From JADGQA01 sp964579855 (GTDB taxonomy: Bacteria; Bacteroidota; Ignavibacteria; UBA10030), in assembly GCA_964579855.1 (NCBI GenBank), contig CAZOIM010000012.1, forward strand, positions 1 to 31,526: DNA of 31,526 nucleotides, in the 5' to 3' direction. The stretch's first letter is position 1; each line of letters opens with the position of its first letter. The notes beneath the pieces are model-generated. The model was given only the letters and a program-made list of their open reading frames with translations, was not told the DNA's origin and did no database searches. Position numbers and translations under genes: made by a program. Positions 23,484 to 31,526 of this stretch are shown here, piece by piece.

Positions 23484-24275
23484 CTATTTACCTTTGAATT
23501 GGGCGGGGCGCTTCTCGAGGAATGAACGGACTCCTTCTTGGTGATCTTCTGTCAACGAGGCGATCTCTTGCATTGTTGCTTCGTATTCGAGGAGGGTATC
23601 GAGGTCAGAAGAAAGAGCTTTGTTCAGAGCACGCTTGATAAGTCCAATTGCTTTTGTGGGTGCGTTCGCAAGTCTCTTTGCAACTTCCAAAACGGATTGT
23701 TCCAACTCGGAAGAAGGAACTACTTTGTTCACGAGCCCAACTCGTTGAGCCTCAGTAGAACCAATGTCCTCGCCGAGGGCGGCATACTCGAATGCTTTTG
23801 CCATCCCTACAAGACGGGGAAGAAACCAATGAGACCCGGAATCGGGTATGAGTCCAATACGAATAAAGACTTCTATGAGCTTCGCATTCTCCGCCATAAT
23901 TCGGTAATCGCAGGCCAGGGCGATGCTGAGACCGGCACCAGCAGCGACACCATTGATCATCCCAACAATCGGTTTTTCCATCGTCCGCATTCTGCGAATC
24001 ATAGGATTGTAGCTCGTTTCCAAAGATTCCTTGAGCGATCGACGGGACTCTTTTCCGGAATGTTCTTTCAAGTCCTGTCCTGAACAAAACGCTTTGTCGC
24101 CGACGCCCTTAATAACGAGACAGCGGACGGACGGATCTCGTTCGGCCTCTTTTAACGCATCGCTGACATCTTTCTTCATCTGTTCGTTCAGCGCGTTATA
24201 AACTTCCGGACGATTGAACGCAATGGTGCAAACGCCTTCTTCGACTTCGAACAATATGGTTTGGAATGAGCCCAC
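23484..24275 (-). CDS. paaG: Crotonase, PaaG-like (ring-epoxide-CoA isomerase / enoyl-CoA isomerase)
   Basis: A 263-residue crotonase-fold enzyme. It resembles E. coli PaaG along its length: FCSGQDLKEH (63-72), YNPMIRRMRTMEKPI (89-103), oxyanion loop GVAAGAGLSIAL (109-120), and GLIPDSGSHWFLPRLVG with Asp145, the counterpart of the single catalytic aspartate of PaaG. PaaG converts the phenylacetyl-CoA 1,2-epoxide to oxepin-CoA and also shifts double bases of enoyl-CoA intermediates. Start is GTG 24275, six bases after the preceding crotonase stop, with AAGGGA about 12 bases upstream. The neighbours encode the other lower-pathway activities. The epoxidase is absent from the window, so the isomerase function on aliphatic enoyl-CoA is the alternative. 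Confidence 0.85.
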   Translation of the reverse strand: MGSFQTILFEVEEGVCTIAFNRPEVYNALNEQMKKDVSDALKEAERDPSVRCLVIKGVGDKAFCSGQDLKEHSGKESRRSLKESLETSYNPMIRRMRTMEKPIVGMINGVAAGAGLSIALACDYRIMAENAKLIEVFIRIGLIPDSGSHWFLPRLVGMAKAFEYAALGEDIGSTEAQRVGLVNKVVPSSELEQSVLEVAKRLANAPTKAIGLIKRALNKALSSDLDTLLEYEATMQEIASLTEDHQEGVRSFLEKRPAQFKGK

Positions 24276-24281
24276 GATTCG

Positions 24282-25061
24282 CTATGTTCCCTTCCAGTGA
24301 GGTTTCTTCTTGTCTATAAACGCTCTCATACCTTCCTTCTGATCGTCGCTCGCGAACAGGAGGTAGAAATTCTTCCGTTCAAATTCGAGCCCTCCCTCGA
24401 TCGTGGTATCGAAAGCCTTAAGGACGGCCTCCTTAGCAAGTCTCACGGCGACTGGCGGCTTGCTCGCGATTTCCCCGGCGAGATCTTTCGCTTCCTGTAA
24501 ATAGTACTCGATGGGAACCACTTTGTTGACCAAACCCCAGTCTTTTGCTTCATGCGCAGTGAAAGTTTTTCCCGTTAACACAATTTCCATCGCCTTCGCT
24601 TTGCCGACGGCCCGCGTGAGTCGTTGTGTCCCTCCAGCGCCAGGCATCACTCCGAGGTTGATTTCAGGTTGACCAAATCGAGCCGTCTCCGACGCGATGA
24701 TCATGTCGCACGTCATGGCGAGTTCGCATCCGCCCCCCAGTGCAAATCCACTTACCGCTGCAATGAGAGGCTTCTTGATCTTTCGAATCCTATCCCAGCG
24801 GGCAAACTGGTCGCGGGTCAGCATTTCGACTGCAGAGGCATCCGCCATCTCTTTGATGTCAGCTCCGGCGGCAAAGGCTTTGTCATTCCCCGTCAAAATG
24901 ACGCATCGAACCGTGTCATCTTTGTCTAACGTCTCAAGCGCGGCCACCAATTCAACCATGAGTTGCATGTTGACGGCGTTCAGAACTTCGGGCCGATTGA
25001 ATTGAATGATCGCGTATCCGGATTCCTTTGTTATGATAATGTTCTTGTACTGAGCGTCCAT
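24282..25061 (-). CDS. Enoyl-CoA hydratase (PaaF/crotonase type)
   Basis: A 259-residue crotonase with both catalytic glutamates of true hydratases: Glu113 in GGGCELAMTCD and Glu133 in GQPEINLGVMPGAGGTQRL, 20 residues apart as in rat mitochondrial hydratase. Other family marks are FNRPEVLNAVN, AFAAGADIKEM and DWGLVNKVVP. It should add water to trans-2-enoyl-CoA to give 3-hydroxyacyl-CoA, feeding the downstream dehydrogenase and thiolase. It lies two bases after one crotonase gene and six bases before the PaaG-like gene, so the three are one operon. Confidence 0.94.
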   Translation of the reverse strand: MDAQYKNIIITKESGYAIIQFNRPEVLNAVNMQLMVELVAALETLDKDDTVRCVILTGNDKAFAAGADIKEMADASAVEMLTRDQFARWDRIRKIKKPLIAAVSGFALGGGCELAMTCDMIIASETARFGQPEINLGVMPGAGGTQRLTRAVGKAKAMEIVLTGKTFTAHEAKDWGLVNKVVPIEYYLQEAKDLAGEIASKPPVAVRLAKEAVLKAFDTTIEGGLEFERKNFYLLFASDDQKEGMRAFIDKKKPHWKGT

Positions 25062-25063
25062 AG

Positions 25064-25948
25064 TTATCGCTTTGCTCTTCCTTTGGGTTTACTCGCCCCT
25101 CGGTTCGCTCCACTTGTCATCCTTCGAATTCTTTCGTAGTCGATTGGACGTTTTTCAGAAAACGCCCTGATTCCCTCCACGATTTCAGGTGCGGACGTAT
25201 GGACCGTCAGCCAGTCCCGTACGTTTCCAATGGTCAGACCCCACGAAAAATCGCGCCAGAAATTCAGTTGTTGCTTTGTGAACCGGGTACATTCAGGCAG
25301 CTTGTTGATCAACTTCTTGCACATACGACGGACGGCCTCGTCGAGTTCGTTTCTCGGAACAACTTCGTTGATGAGTCCCCATTCTTTCGCTTTTTGAGCT
25401 CTGATTGGTTCGCAGAGCAATAGAATCTCTCTCGCCCGACGATCACCGACAGTAATTGGGAGCCATTGTGTTGCCCCGGCTGACGGCACGCTGCCTCGTT
25501 CAGTACCGACGTGACGGATAATGACATCATCCGCTGCAATGGCAAGATCGCACGACATCTGGAGCTCATTGCCACCACCCACGACCATGCCATTGAGACG
25601 GGCGACTGTCGGCTTCCCGATATTGCGAAGCCTGTCGAACGTCTCGATGAACACTCCCATCCACTTGTAGAAATCGTTCGGGCGTCCGAGGAAGTCCTCT
25701 TTCCATTCTTTTATATCGGCACCCGTGCAGAAAGCCTTATCCCCGGCGCCGGTGAGAACGAGGACGGCTATCGAGTCGTCCCAGGAGGCATCCTGGAATG
25801 CTGTTCCGAGCTCTTGCAGCGTCTCGAAGTCCAGGCAGTTATGAACCTTCGGTCGGTTGATGGTGACAGTCGCGACCCAATTCTTCTTCTCGTAAAGCAA
25901 ATTGTTGAATTTAAGTCGCTTGTTTTCAGAGCCAGCGTATTTGGACAT
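25064..25948 (-). CDS. Crotonase-family protein of the MenB/BamA-like branch
   Basis: A 294-residue crotonase, longer than the two beside it. It has NRPKVHNCLD (31-40), KAFCTGADIKEW (71-82), oxyanion loop GMVVGGGNELQMSCDLAIA (120-138) with Glu128, and RHVGTERGSVPSAGATQWLP (145-164). The position of the second hydratase glutamate is Gly148, as in MenB, so it is unlikely to be a plain enoyl-CoA hydratase. GGGNELQ and the SVP-AGATQWLP stretch recall 6-oxocyclohexene-carbonyl-CoA hydrolase (BamA/Oah), which opens rings in anaerobic aromatic degradation. That comparison is from memory. The last 20 residues are strongly basic. It is 24 bases after the EthD gene and two bases before the next crotonase. 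Confidence 0.85.
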   Translation of the reverse strand: MSKYAGSENKRLKFNNLLYEKKNWVATVTINRPKVHNCLDFETLQELGTAFQDASWDDSIAVLVLTGAGDKAFCTGADIKEWKEDFLGRPNDFYKWMGVFIETFDRLRNIGKPTVARLNGMVVGGGNELQMSCDLAIAADDVIIRHVGTERGSVPSAGATQWLPITVGDRRAREILLLCEPIRAQKAKEWGLINEVVPRNELDEAVRRMCKKLINKLPECTRFTKQQLNFWRDFSWGLTIGNVRDWLTVHTSAPEIVEGIRAFSEKRPIDYERIRRMTSGANRGASKPKGRAKR

Positions 25949-25972
25949 CGGATTCTTGATAACGTTTAGTTG

Positions 25973-26278
25973 TCAGACTTCTTTCAACTCAGCGTAGAAC
26001 ATTGTAACGATGCTTCCGGCAAAACTTGCGAGGTCGCGAGCAGTGGCTTTTCCTTCCTGGGTCGACAACGCTCGTTGCATACTTTCTTGATCGTCGAAGT
26101 ACATTTCTGCGATGAGATAGTGCTGAGCTTCACCGATAGGTGCACCGGTAATTCTGGCTACTTCAAGCTTCCTGAGTCCCGGGATTTTTTTCACGAGCGG
26201 AGTATGCACATTGTTGTAGTGAGAATCGAATGCTGCAACGTCGCTCGGGGCTTTGTACATAGCGATAAGTTTGATCAT
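25973..26278 (-). CDS. EthD-family small protein
   Basis: A 101-residue protein in the EthD / dimeric alpha-beta barrel group: MIKLIAMYKAPSDVAAFDSHY, then VHTPLVKKIPGLRKLEV with conserved His20, His25, Pro27 and Pro33-Gly34. The ATG at 26278 has AAGGA six bases upstream and coincides with the family's start; an open frame to 26470 upstream is not supported. EthD proteins accompany catabolic gene sets, first found in ethyl tert-butyl ether degradation, with roles from isomerase-like to unknown. It is the first gene of the acyl-CoA block and lies 177 bases from the divergent glnE. Confidence 0.88.
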   Translation of the reverse strand: MIKLIAMYKAPSDVAAFDSHYNNVHTPLVKKIPGLRKLEVARITGAPIGEAQHYLIAEMYFDDQESMQRALSTQEGKATARDLASFAGSIVTMFYAELKEV

Positions 26279-26455
26279 AATCGTCCTTGGGAAAAGAGTG
26301 GGTTCGCCAAAAAATCTGGGGAAATATAGACTATGACTTACTGATATGCAAGGCGCATAGAGAAGAGACGATGAGCCCAGCTTGGGTCCGGTTGATTGAA
26401 GGCAAACGCACATTGCGGCAATTTGCGCAAGTGTATGTATTCGAAGGTTGAATGG

Positions 26456-29380
26456 ATGAAATTGTTTCACTTTTTCGGTACTTTAAGACACATGATCTCG
26501 CCCCCCACGGACAAAGAACACAAATTCGAAACGGATAAAGAAACAAAACTTCGAAAGCTTGAGGAGGAAGTTGCTGCTGCGGGAATAGCACTGTCGACCT
26601 TCCTGCCGGTGTTCCAAAAAGAATTGCTCTCCACACCCGATCCTGATAGGGCACTCAACAATTTCCTGAGGTTTATCGCTTCGGGATTCTCTTCTTCGTT
26701 GCTCAGGAATTTTGCCGACCATCCTGTGCTGCTCTCGATAGCATTGACGCTCTTCAGTCACTCACAGTACCTTGCGGACATTTTGGTCCGAAGCCCGGAG
26801 CTTTTTCATTGGTTGACTGCCACAAATGCCCTCACTGAGGCTCGGAGCAAGGAAGACTACCGTCTGGAAGCCTTCAGCGTGATGGCCCCCTTTGATCGCA
26901 TCGACAAGAAATTCGATGCATTGAAACGATTTCAGCGCCGCGAATTCCTGAAAATCAGCACGAGAGACATCCTTAGGGAAGCGGATCTCGCGACCACCAC
27001 CGCTGAACTTTCGTGGCTCGCCGATTCTTTGGTCGATGCCACAGTCAGCGTAGGCTGCGATGAATTGAGTCGCCGTGTCGGGAGTGAAATACCATCAACG
27101 TTTTCCGTCGTCGGACTTGGCAAACTCGGTGGAGCCGAACTGAACTTCAGCTCGGATATCGACCTGATGTTCGTCTACGATGCCGAAGGGGATCTCGATT
27201 TCGGCGCCGAGCGAATTCACTCCTATCATGAATATTATTGCCGCCTGGCGGAATTTGTTGTACGGCGACTCAGTGAACATACGGACGAAGGCCATCTCTA
27301 CAGGATCGACATGCGTCTGCGTCCCGAAGGATCGGTGGGACCTCTGGCAATGTCTAGAGAAGGGTACATGCGATATTACGAATCGCGGGGGGAGCTTTGG
27401 GAACGCCAAATGTTGCTGAAAGCGAGAATCATTGCAGGGAACATTGAGGTGGGATCGAGATTCCTCAACGATCTTCGTCCATTTGTATATCCCACGACCG
27501 TTCTGCACGATCCGCGAGAGGAGATTGTCTCGATCAAGAAGAGAATTGAGGCGAGTCTTTCTGATAACACGAATGTGAAACTTGCGAGCGGAGGAATTCG
27601 TGATGTCGAGTTTATCGTTCAAGCTCTCCAATTGCTGCAATCGAATTCGGGTGAACATCTGAAGGAACCCAATTCACTGAAGGCAATTGACAAACTGGAA
27701 CACGCGTCGCTACTCACGCATCAGGAATCCGAACAACTCCGCGAGAGCTACGTGTTCTTGAGGCACGTCGAACATCGACTGCAACTCCTCCACGGTTCTC
27801 AAATGCATGAATTGCCAGGAAGCAAAGAAGAGGTCCGTTTCTTGGGCAGGCGACTCGGATTCAATTCGACGACCGCGTTTGAGAAAACTCTGCAACGAAC
27901 TCAATTGCAGGTGCGCAAAATTTATGATTCCGTTTTCGTTCGTGGAAGAGAGGTGGGCGGCACCCACAAAGCCCGGAAGCGGTGGTCGAACGAGGATATT
28001 GAGCGCAATGTTGCACGAAGCGGTTTCGTTAATCCTATTCGCGCAATCCAGATTATCGCTCGACTCCAAAAGGACCATGAGCAGTTCGAAGACCCGGTTG
28101 TTCTCAAGCGCTTGCTGACTTACCTCAAAAAAACAGGAGCCCCCGATTCTGGACTGAAGAATTTCCGAATCCTCTCTTCCGCGCCATCATTATCGAGGGC
28201 TATTGATCAGGTAATATCCAATGATTCCATGTTCAACCTTATGTTGATCATTTGTTCGAGGAGCAATCGTCTGACTGTTCAACTGGCACACGAGCCTCTA
28301 TTGTTCGAATCGCTGCTGGGGCGGGCGGAAGATTTCTTCAAGCCAGGAGTGGAATGGCAGTTCCTTTTGAAGAGCGACCCGGTTCGATTTCGCGCGTTCA
28401 ACGAATTCAAAGTGCTGATCAACTACTTGTCGGGAGGCTCATCGATTGATCAAGCATCACGTGAATTCGCGGCGGTCGCCGATACGTATGTCCGCTCTGT
28501 AGCGGAAGAACTCTTCGCACAATTTCCGGGACTGGCAAAGAAATTAAATGTTGTCTCACTCGGAAAATATGGTGGTGAAGAAATTCTGATAGGGTCGGAC
28601 CTGGATTTGTTAATTCTGTTCATCAAAACTGAAGGTGGAGATTCAGAAGATGAAGCAGAAAGGATGGTCGTGGAATTCGTGCGCTCGTTCTCGACGGAAT
28701 CCGGACAAGTTTACAATATAGACATGCGATTGAGGCCGGAAGGGAAGAACGCTCCGTTGGCTACCGAATTTTCATATTACAGAACATACCTTGAGGATCG
28801 CGCGGAACTGTGGGAGAAGCAGGCATTGCTGAAGGCAAGATCACTATCGAGCCCAAATGAACTTGAAATGCAATTCGATGATCTAAGGCAATCGGTTCTC
28901 GCGCAAATTGCGAAGAAGAAAGGATGGCTGGATCGGATATTGTTGATGAAGAAGAAAATGGAAAACGAACGGACGGATGAAAGAACGAAGGGAAAGGACC
29001 TCAAGATAGGGAAGGGCGGACTTATCGACCTTGAGTTCCTGATCCAGGCTGCACAGCTGAGATTCCATGCCGAACATCACGATAGCGCAGTTGCGAATTC
29101 ATTCGCAGCGATTAAAGAGTTCAAGAAGTTCGAGGCACTGAACGGCCGGGAAATTGGCGCGCTTAATCGCAATTATACTTTTTTGAGGACCCTCGAACTT
29201 GCGATTCGCCTCAACTCTGAATCAAATCGGTTCATCTTGCCTGAGGACAAGCTGCTCTTGCAGGTCATTGCAGCCAGTGTCGGCGAGCATTCAATCAGGA
29301 AATTGAAAGAGAAGATAAAACAAGTTAGAAGAGAGAATCGGGCACTGATGAACAGAGCATTCTCCGCAATAAAGTCATGA
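26456..29380 (+). CDS. glnE: Glutamine synthetase adenylyltransferase / adenylyl-removing enzyme
   Basis: About 974 residues, the size of E. coli GlnE (946). It has two nucleotidyltransferase domains: VVGLGKLGGAELNFSSDIDL with YRIDMRLRPEGSVGPLA in the first half, and SLGKYGGEEILIGSDLDL with YNIDMRLRPEGKNAPLA around 700-770. Each is followed by helical linker regions (LASGGIRDVEFIVQ, KIGKGGLIDLEFLIQ). The enzyme attaches AMP to glutamine synthetase when nitrogen is plentiful and removes it when scarce, under PII control. Start choice: ATG 26456 has AAGG about eight bases upstream; ATG 26492 is also possible. No glnA or glnB is in the window. The stop overlaps the start of the DUF2723 gene. Confidence 0.95.
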   Translation: MKLFHFFGTLRHMISPPTDKEHKFETDKETKLRKLEEEVAAAGIALSTFLPVFQKELLSTPDPDRALNNFLRFIASGFSSSLLRNFADHPVLLSIALTLFSHSQYLADILVRSPELFHWLTATNALTEARSKEDYRLEAFSVMAPFDRIDKKFDALKRFQRREFLKISTRDILREADLATTTAELSWLADSLVDATVSVGCDELSRRVGSEIPSTFSVVGLGKLGGAELNFSSDIDLMFVYDAEGDLDFGAERIHSYHEYYCRLAEFVVRRLSEHTDEGHLYRIDMRLRPEGSVGPLAMSREGYMRYYESRGELWERQMLLKARIIAGNIEVGSRFLNDLRPFVYPTTVLHDPREEIVSIKKRIEASLSDNTNVKLASGGIRDVEFIVQALQLLQSNSGEHLKEPNSLKAIDKLEHASLLTHQESEQLRESYVFLRHVEHRLQLLHGSQMHELPGSKEEVRFLGRRLGFNSTTAFEKTLQRTQLQVRKIYDSVFVRGREVGGTHKARKRWSNEDIERNVARSGFVNPIRAIQIIARLQKDHEQFEDPVVLKRLLTYLKKTGAPDSGLKNFRILSSAPSLSRAIDQVISNDSMFNLMLIICSRSNRLTVQLAHEPLLFESLLGRAEDFFKPGVEWQFLLKSDPVRFRAFNEFKVLINYLSGGSSIDQASREFAAVADTYVRSVAEELFAQFPGLAKKLNVVSLGKYGGEEILIGSDLDLLILFIKTEGGDSEDEAERMVVEFVRSFSTESGQVYNIDMRLRPEGKNAPLATEFSYYRTYLEDRAELWEKQALLKARSLSSPNELEMQFDDLRQSVLAQIAKKKGWLDRILLMKKKMENERTDERTKGKDLKIGKGGLIDLEFLIQAAQLRFHAEHHDSAVANSFAAIKEFKKFEALNGREIGALNRNYTFLRTLELAIRLNSESNRFILPEDKLLLQVIAASVGEHSIRKLKEKIKQVRRENRALMNRAFSAIKS

Positions 29381-31278
29381 TCCGCCATATCCGAAATTTC
29401 GTAGGAAACGAAGACCTCATCGCTTGCGTAGTGTTTGGAATGGTATTCAGCATTTACCACACCACGATGTGCCCGACCGTTTCGTTTACGGATAGTGGAG
29501 AATTGGCAACGGTTGCGTCAACGCTGGGCATTGCTCATCCGACGGGGTATCCGTTGTGGACGCTGATCGGAAGAATTGCCTCCATGGTGCCATTCAGCAA
29601 TCAGGAAATTGTTCGGTTAAATGTGCTCGCAGGAATTCTTACTTCTCTCGCGGTTGCTTTCTTCTTCAAACTCGTGCTTGTCTTGTATCGTTCTTCAAAG
29701 GTGTTCCGATTCAAACGAAAGGAGACTCAAGATCAACGATCGTGGATTTTGAGGTTTGGCGCATTCATCGCCGCTCTCGCGTTTGGATTCTCCTCTACGA
29801 TCTGGGCCCAATCTGTCGAAATTGAAGTGTATGCACTCCACGCACTCCTTGTGGTTCTCACGACGATCCAATTTATATCTGGCATCGAAGAACAAATTGC
29901 GGATCCACGAAAATTCTCACGACGTCTGTTCTTATTCGCTTACGTTTTGGGATTAAGTTTTGCGAATCACATGACCACGATACTTCTTGCTCCCGGATTT
30001 CTGTATCTCTACTTCACATCATTGGGGTCAAACAAGAAATCGTGGCAACTCATCGCATCACTCGCACCTTTCTTCCTTCTCGGACTGACGTGCTATGGTT
30101 ACCTGCCGGTTCGATCGATGGGTGGGATCTTGTTGGATTGGGGTCATCCTGTCACCCTGGAACGATTTTGGTGGCACGTTACTGGAAAGCAATATCAAAC
30201 GTGGATGTTTTCTGGATGGGACGTAATGTCGAAACAATTCAACTATTTCGTTACGAATTTCCCGACGGAGTTTCACTGGCTAGTCTTGATATTTGTTTTC
30301 ATTGGCGTCATCGAAACGATCTATCAATCGAAACGACTTCTCATGTTTTTCGTGCTTTTGTTCGGGACCTGTCTTGCTTACTCCGTGAACTTCGACATCC
30401 ATGAGATAGACCCATATTTCATACTTGCATATCTTGTTTGCGGCTGTCTTCTTGGAATTGCCGCGCAACGACTGATGGAATGGTCCTGCAATGCAAAGTC
30501 GAAAATATTGACTCCTGTTGTGGCGATTATGCTCGTCTCTCTGCCAGCGGTCCAGGTTTTCGGCAATCGGAGCGACGTAGATCAGTCGGACAACTATCAG
30601 GCAGTGACATTCGTTCGTGACGTTTTTTCAGAGTTAGAACCTAACGCTGTGGTGTTTTCTTCGCTTTGGGACTATTTTATGTCTCCGTCATACTATCTTC
30701 AAATAATTCGTAAAGAACGACCCGATGTTATTCTCGTTGATCAGGAATTGCTTCAGAATCGGACCTGGTATTTCATACAACTTGAACACGATCACCCTGA
30801 AATTCTTGCGGGATCGAACGAAGCTGTGAACGCTTTCTTGACAGAACTAACGAGATTTGAACGAGGCGAATCATTTGAATTCTCCAATATCAATGCTCGT
30901 TGGACCGGTCTGCTTGAAGATTTGGTCTCCAAATTGCTGAGCGATCATCCTGTTTATGTGGATTCGAGGATCGTAGGGCAGTTTTCGCAAAAATTCGAGG
31001 CAGTGCCCGAAGGGCTCCTCGTACGACTGACAAGGAAAGGTGACGAGGGAACTTGGAAACCGATTTCGGCAAAACTCAGCATTGGAACTTTCAGCAACTA
31101 TGTCACGTCTGATCTCAAACGCTATTATGCTTCGATGTATACTTTTCACTCATATTGGTTGGTTGCCCACAAACATCTCCCCGAAGCCTTGGAAAATCTC
31201 GACGAGGCTTTGAAGATAGAACCAAGCTTCCTGCCTGCATTGAATCTCAAGGCATCGTTTTCCCGCCTTTCAAAGTAG
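29377..31278 (+). CDS. DUF2723 membrane protein (O-mannosyltransferase-like glycosyltransferase fold)
   Basis: A 633-residue membrane protein with about 11-12 hydrophobic segments. The DUF2723 signature is at the N-terminus: MCPTVSFTDSGELATVASTL followed by GIAHPTGYPLWTLIGR (31-66), containing Asp39, Glu42 and His54. This equals the first extracytoplasmic loop of GT-C glycosyltransferases such as protein O-mannosyltransferases. The last 200 residues are soluble and end in a TPR-like helix pair (EALENLDEALKIEPSFLPAL). DUF2723 proteins are found mainly in the FCB group and are presumed to transfer sugars from lipid carriers. The start overlaps the glnE stop (ATGA at 29377-29380). No convincing terminator follows. 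Confidence 0.9.
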   Translation: MIRHIRNFVGNEDLIACVVFGMVFSIYHTTMCPTVSFTDSGELATVASTLGIAHPTGYPLWTLIGRIASMVPFSNQEIVRLNVLAGILTSLAVAFFFKLVLVLYRSSKVFRFKRKETQDQRSWILRFGAFIAALAFGFSSTIWAQSVEIEVYALHALLVVLTTIQFISGIEEQIADPRKFSRRLFLFAYVLGLSFANHMTTILLAPGFLYLYFTSLGSNKKSWQLIASLAPFFLLGLTCYGYLPVRSMGGILLDWGHPVTLERFWWHVTGKQYQTWMFSGWDVMSKQFNYFVTNFPTEFHWLVLIFVFIGVIETIYQSKRLLMFFVLLFGTCLAYSVNFDIHEIDPYFILAYLVCGCLLGIAAQRLMEWSCNAKSKILTPVVAIMLVSLPAVQVFGNRSDVDQSDNYQAVTFVRDVFSELEPNAVVFSSLWDYFMSPSYYLQIIRKERPDVILVDQELLQNRTWYFIQLEHDHPEILAGSNEAVNAFLTELTRFERGESFEFSNINARWTGLLEDLVSKLLSDHPVYVDSRIVGQFSQKFEAVPEGLLVRLTRKGDEGTWKPISAKLSIGTFSNYVTSDLKRYYASMYTFHSYWLVAHKHLPEALENLDEALKIEPSFLPALNLKASFSRLSK

Positions 31279-31318
31279 CACCTGCGCTAGGTTTTCTGCA
31301 AAAAATGGGGGATTTGCG

Positions 31319-31346
31319 TTGACTATGAAGGAAAATATTATATATT
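31319..31346 (+). promoter_or_regulatory. Likely sigma-70-type promoter for tRNA-Thr
   Basis: TTGACT (31319-31324) and TATATT (31341-31346) are separated by 16 bases and sit in an AT-rich patch of an otherwise balanced intergenic region. Start of transcription would fall near 31353, about 100 bases before the tRNA. The intervening stretch contains imperfect inverted repeats (TTGCA/TGCAA enclosing CGCC/GGCG at 31379-31422). Confidence 0.5.
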
Positions 31347-31455
31347 TATAAACTCTGGGATACAATCGGGCACGCGTTTTGCACGTCGTTCGCCTTCCTA
31401 TTTGGCGGTTGGTGAATTGCAAAGGGTGGGCACGAGGTTGAGTTTTTGTCTTGTC

Positions 31456-31526
31456 GCTGGCGTAGCTCAGCTGGTAGAGCAGCTGATTTGTAATCAGCAG
31501 GTCGCGGGTTCGAATCCCATCGCCAG
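31456..31526 (+). tRNA. tRNA-Thr (anticodon UGU), last base(s) beyond the window
   Basis: A cloverleaf can be drawn: acceptor strand GCTGGCG pairing with CGCCAG at the window end (the final pairing base lies outside), D arm GCTC/GAGC, anticodon stem GCTGA/TCAGC with seven-base loop TTTGTAA giving anticodon TGT (31489-31491), variable loop AGGTC, and T loop TTCGAAT. The T stem GCGGG/CCCAT has a C-A mismatch and a G-T pair in its outer two positions. The anticodon reads ACA threonine codons. Confidence 0.93.

Noticed and set aside
26279..26470. Upstream extension of the EthD gene to 26470
   Set aside because: The added 64 residues match nothing, overlap the glnE start, and the internal ATG at 26278 has a good ribosome site and the family's usual N-terminus.
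31280..31296. Possible terminator after the DUF2723 gene (ACCT-loop-AGGT then TTTT)
   Set aside because: Only four base pairs in the stem, too weak to call.
1..31526. CRISPR array, insertion sequence, prophage, toxin-antitoxin or biosynthetic gene cluster
   Set aside because: No regularly spaced repeats, transposase or integrase motifs, phage genes or assembly-line enzymes were seen on either strand.

Overview
The window reads as a contig from an uncultured member of the Bacteroidota/Ignavibacteriota/Chlorobi (FCB) group. This placement is inferred from family content: DUF2723, DUF4412, DUF1573, tandem DUF2911, a large PIG-L deacetylase with a C-terminal extension, a CsgG-like protein, and a sodium:solute symporter with a tiny membrane partner gene. 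Gene density is very high and no gene-free stretch exceeds about 205 bases. There are no insertion sequences, prophage genes or CRISPR arrays. A run of 100 N (22463-22562) marks an assembly gap inside one gene. The window cuts off genes at both ends: a Rossmann-fold oxidoreductase on the left and a tRNA-Thr on the right.

Layout. (1) 1-7231, all minus strand: partial NAD(P)-binding oxidoreductase, YbjQ-family protein, aldehyde dehydrogenase, TlpA-like lipoprotein, four-helix membrane protein, CsgG-like secreted protein, and an orphan response regulator without a DNA-binding domain. (2) 7435-11830, plus strand: PIG-L-type deacetylase, a 59-codon single-helix membrane protein, and an SSS-family symporter, chained by ATGA start/stop overlaps. 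(3) 11837-17896, minus: six-helix membrane protein, exported tandem DUF2911 protein, class V aminotransferase with a twin-arginine leader, GNAT acetyltransferase, exported CocE-type hydrolase. (4) 18020-26278, minus: an aromatic/fatty acyl-CoA beta-oxidation block (EthD protein, three crotonases, 3-hydroxyacyl-CoA dehydrogenase, thiolase). Inside it sit four envelope genes: DUF4412, DUF1573, membrane-anchored rhodanese and MauE/DoxX. (5) 26456-31278, plus: glnE and a DUF2723 membrane glycosyltransferase-like gene overlapping by ATGA, then a promoter-like sequence and tRNA-Thr(UGU).

How the parts fit. The block 18020-26278 resembles the lower half of phenylacetyl-CoA degradation: a PaaG-like isomerase, a PaaF-like hydratase, a PaaH-like dehydrogenase and a PaaJ/PcaF-like thiolase. 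The ring epoxidase (PaaABCE), PaaK and PaaZ are not in the window. A third crotonase belongs to the MenB/BamA-like branch and hints at ring-derived substrates. The nested DUF1573-rhodanese-MauE trio carries Cys-Gly-Cys motifs in both outer members and looks like an envelope thiol or sulfur-handling unit of unknown purpose. It is the most plausible candidate for an under-described system here. No recognised defence, secretion or secondary-metabolite system is present.
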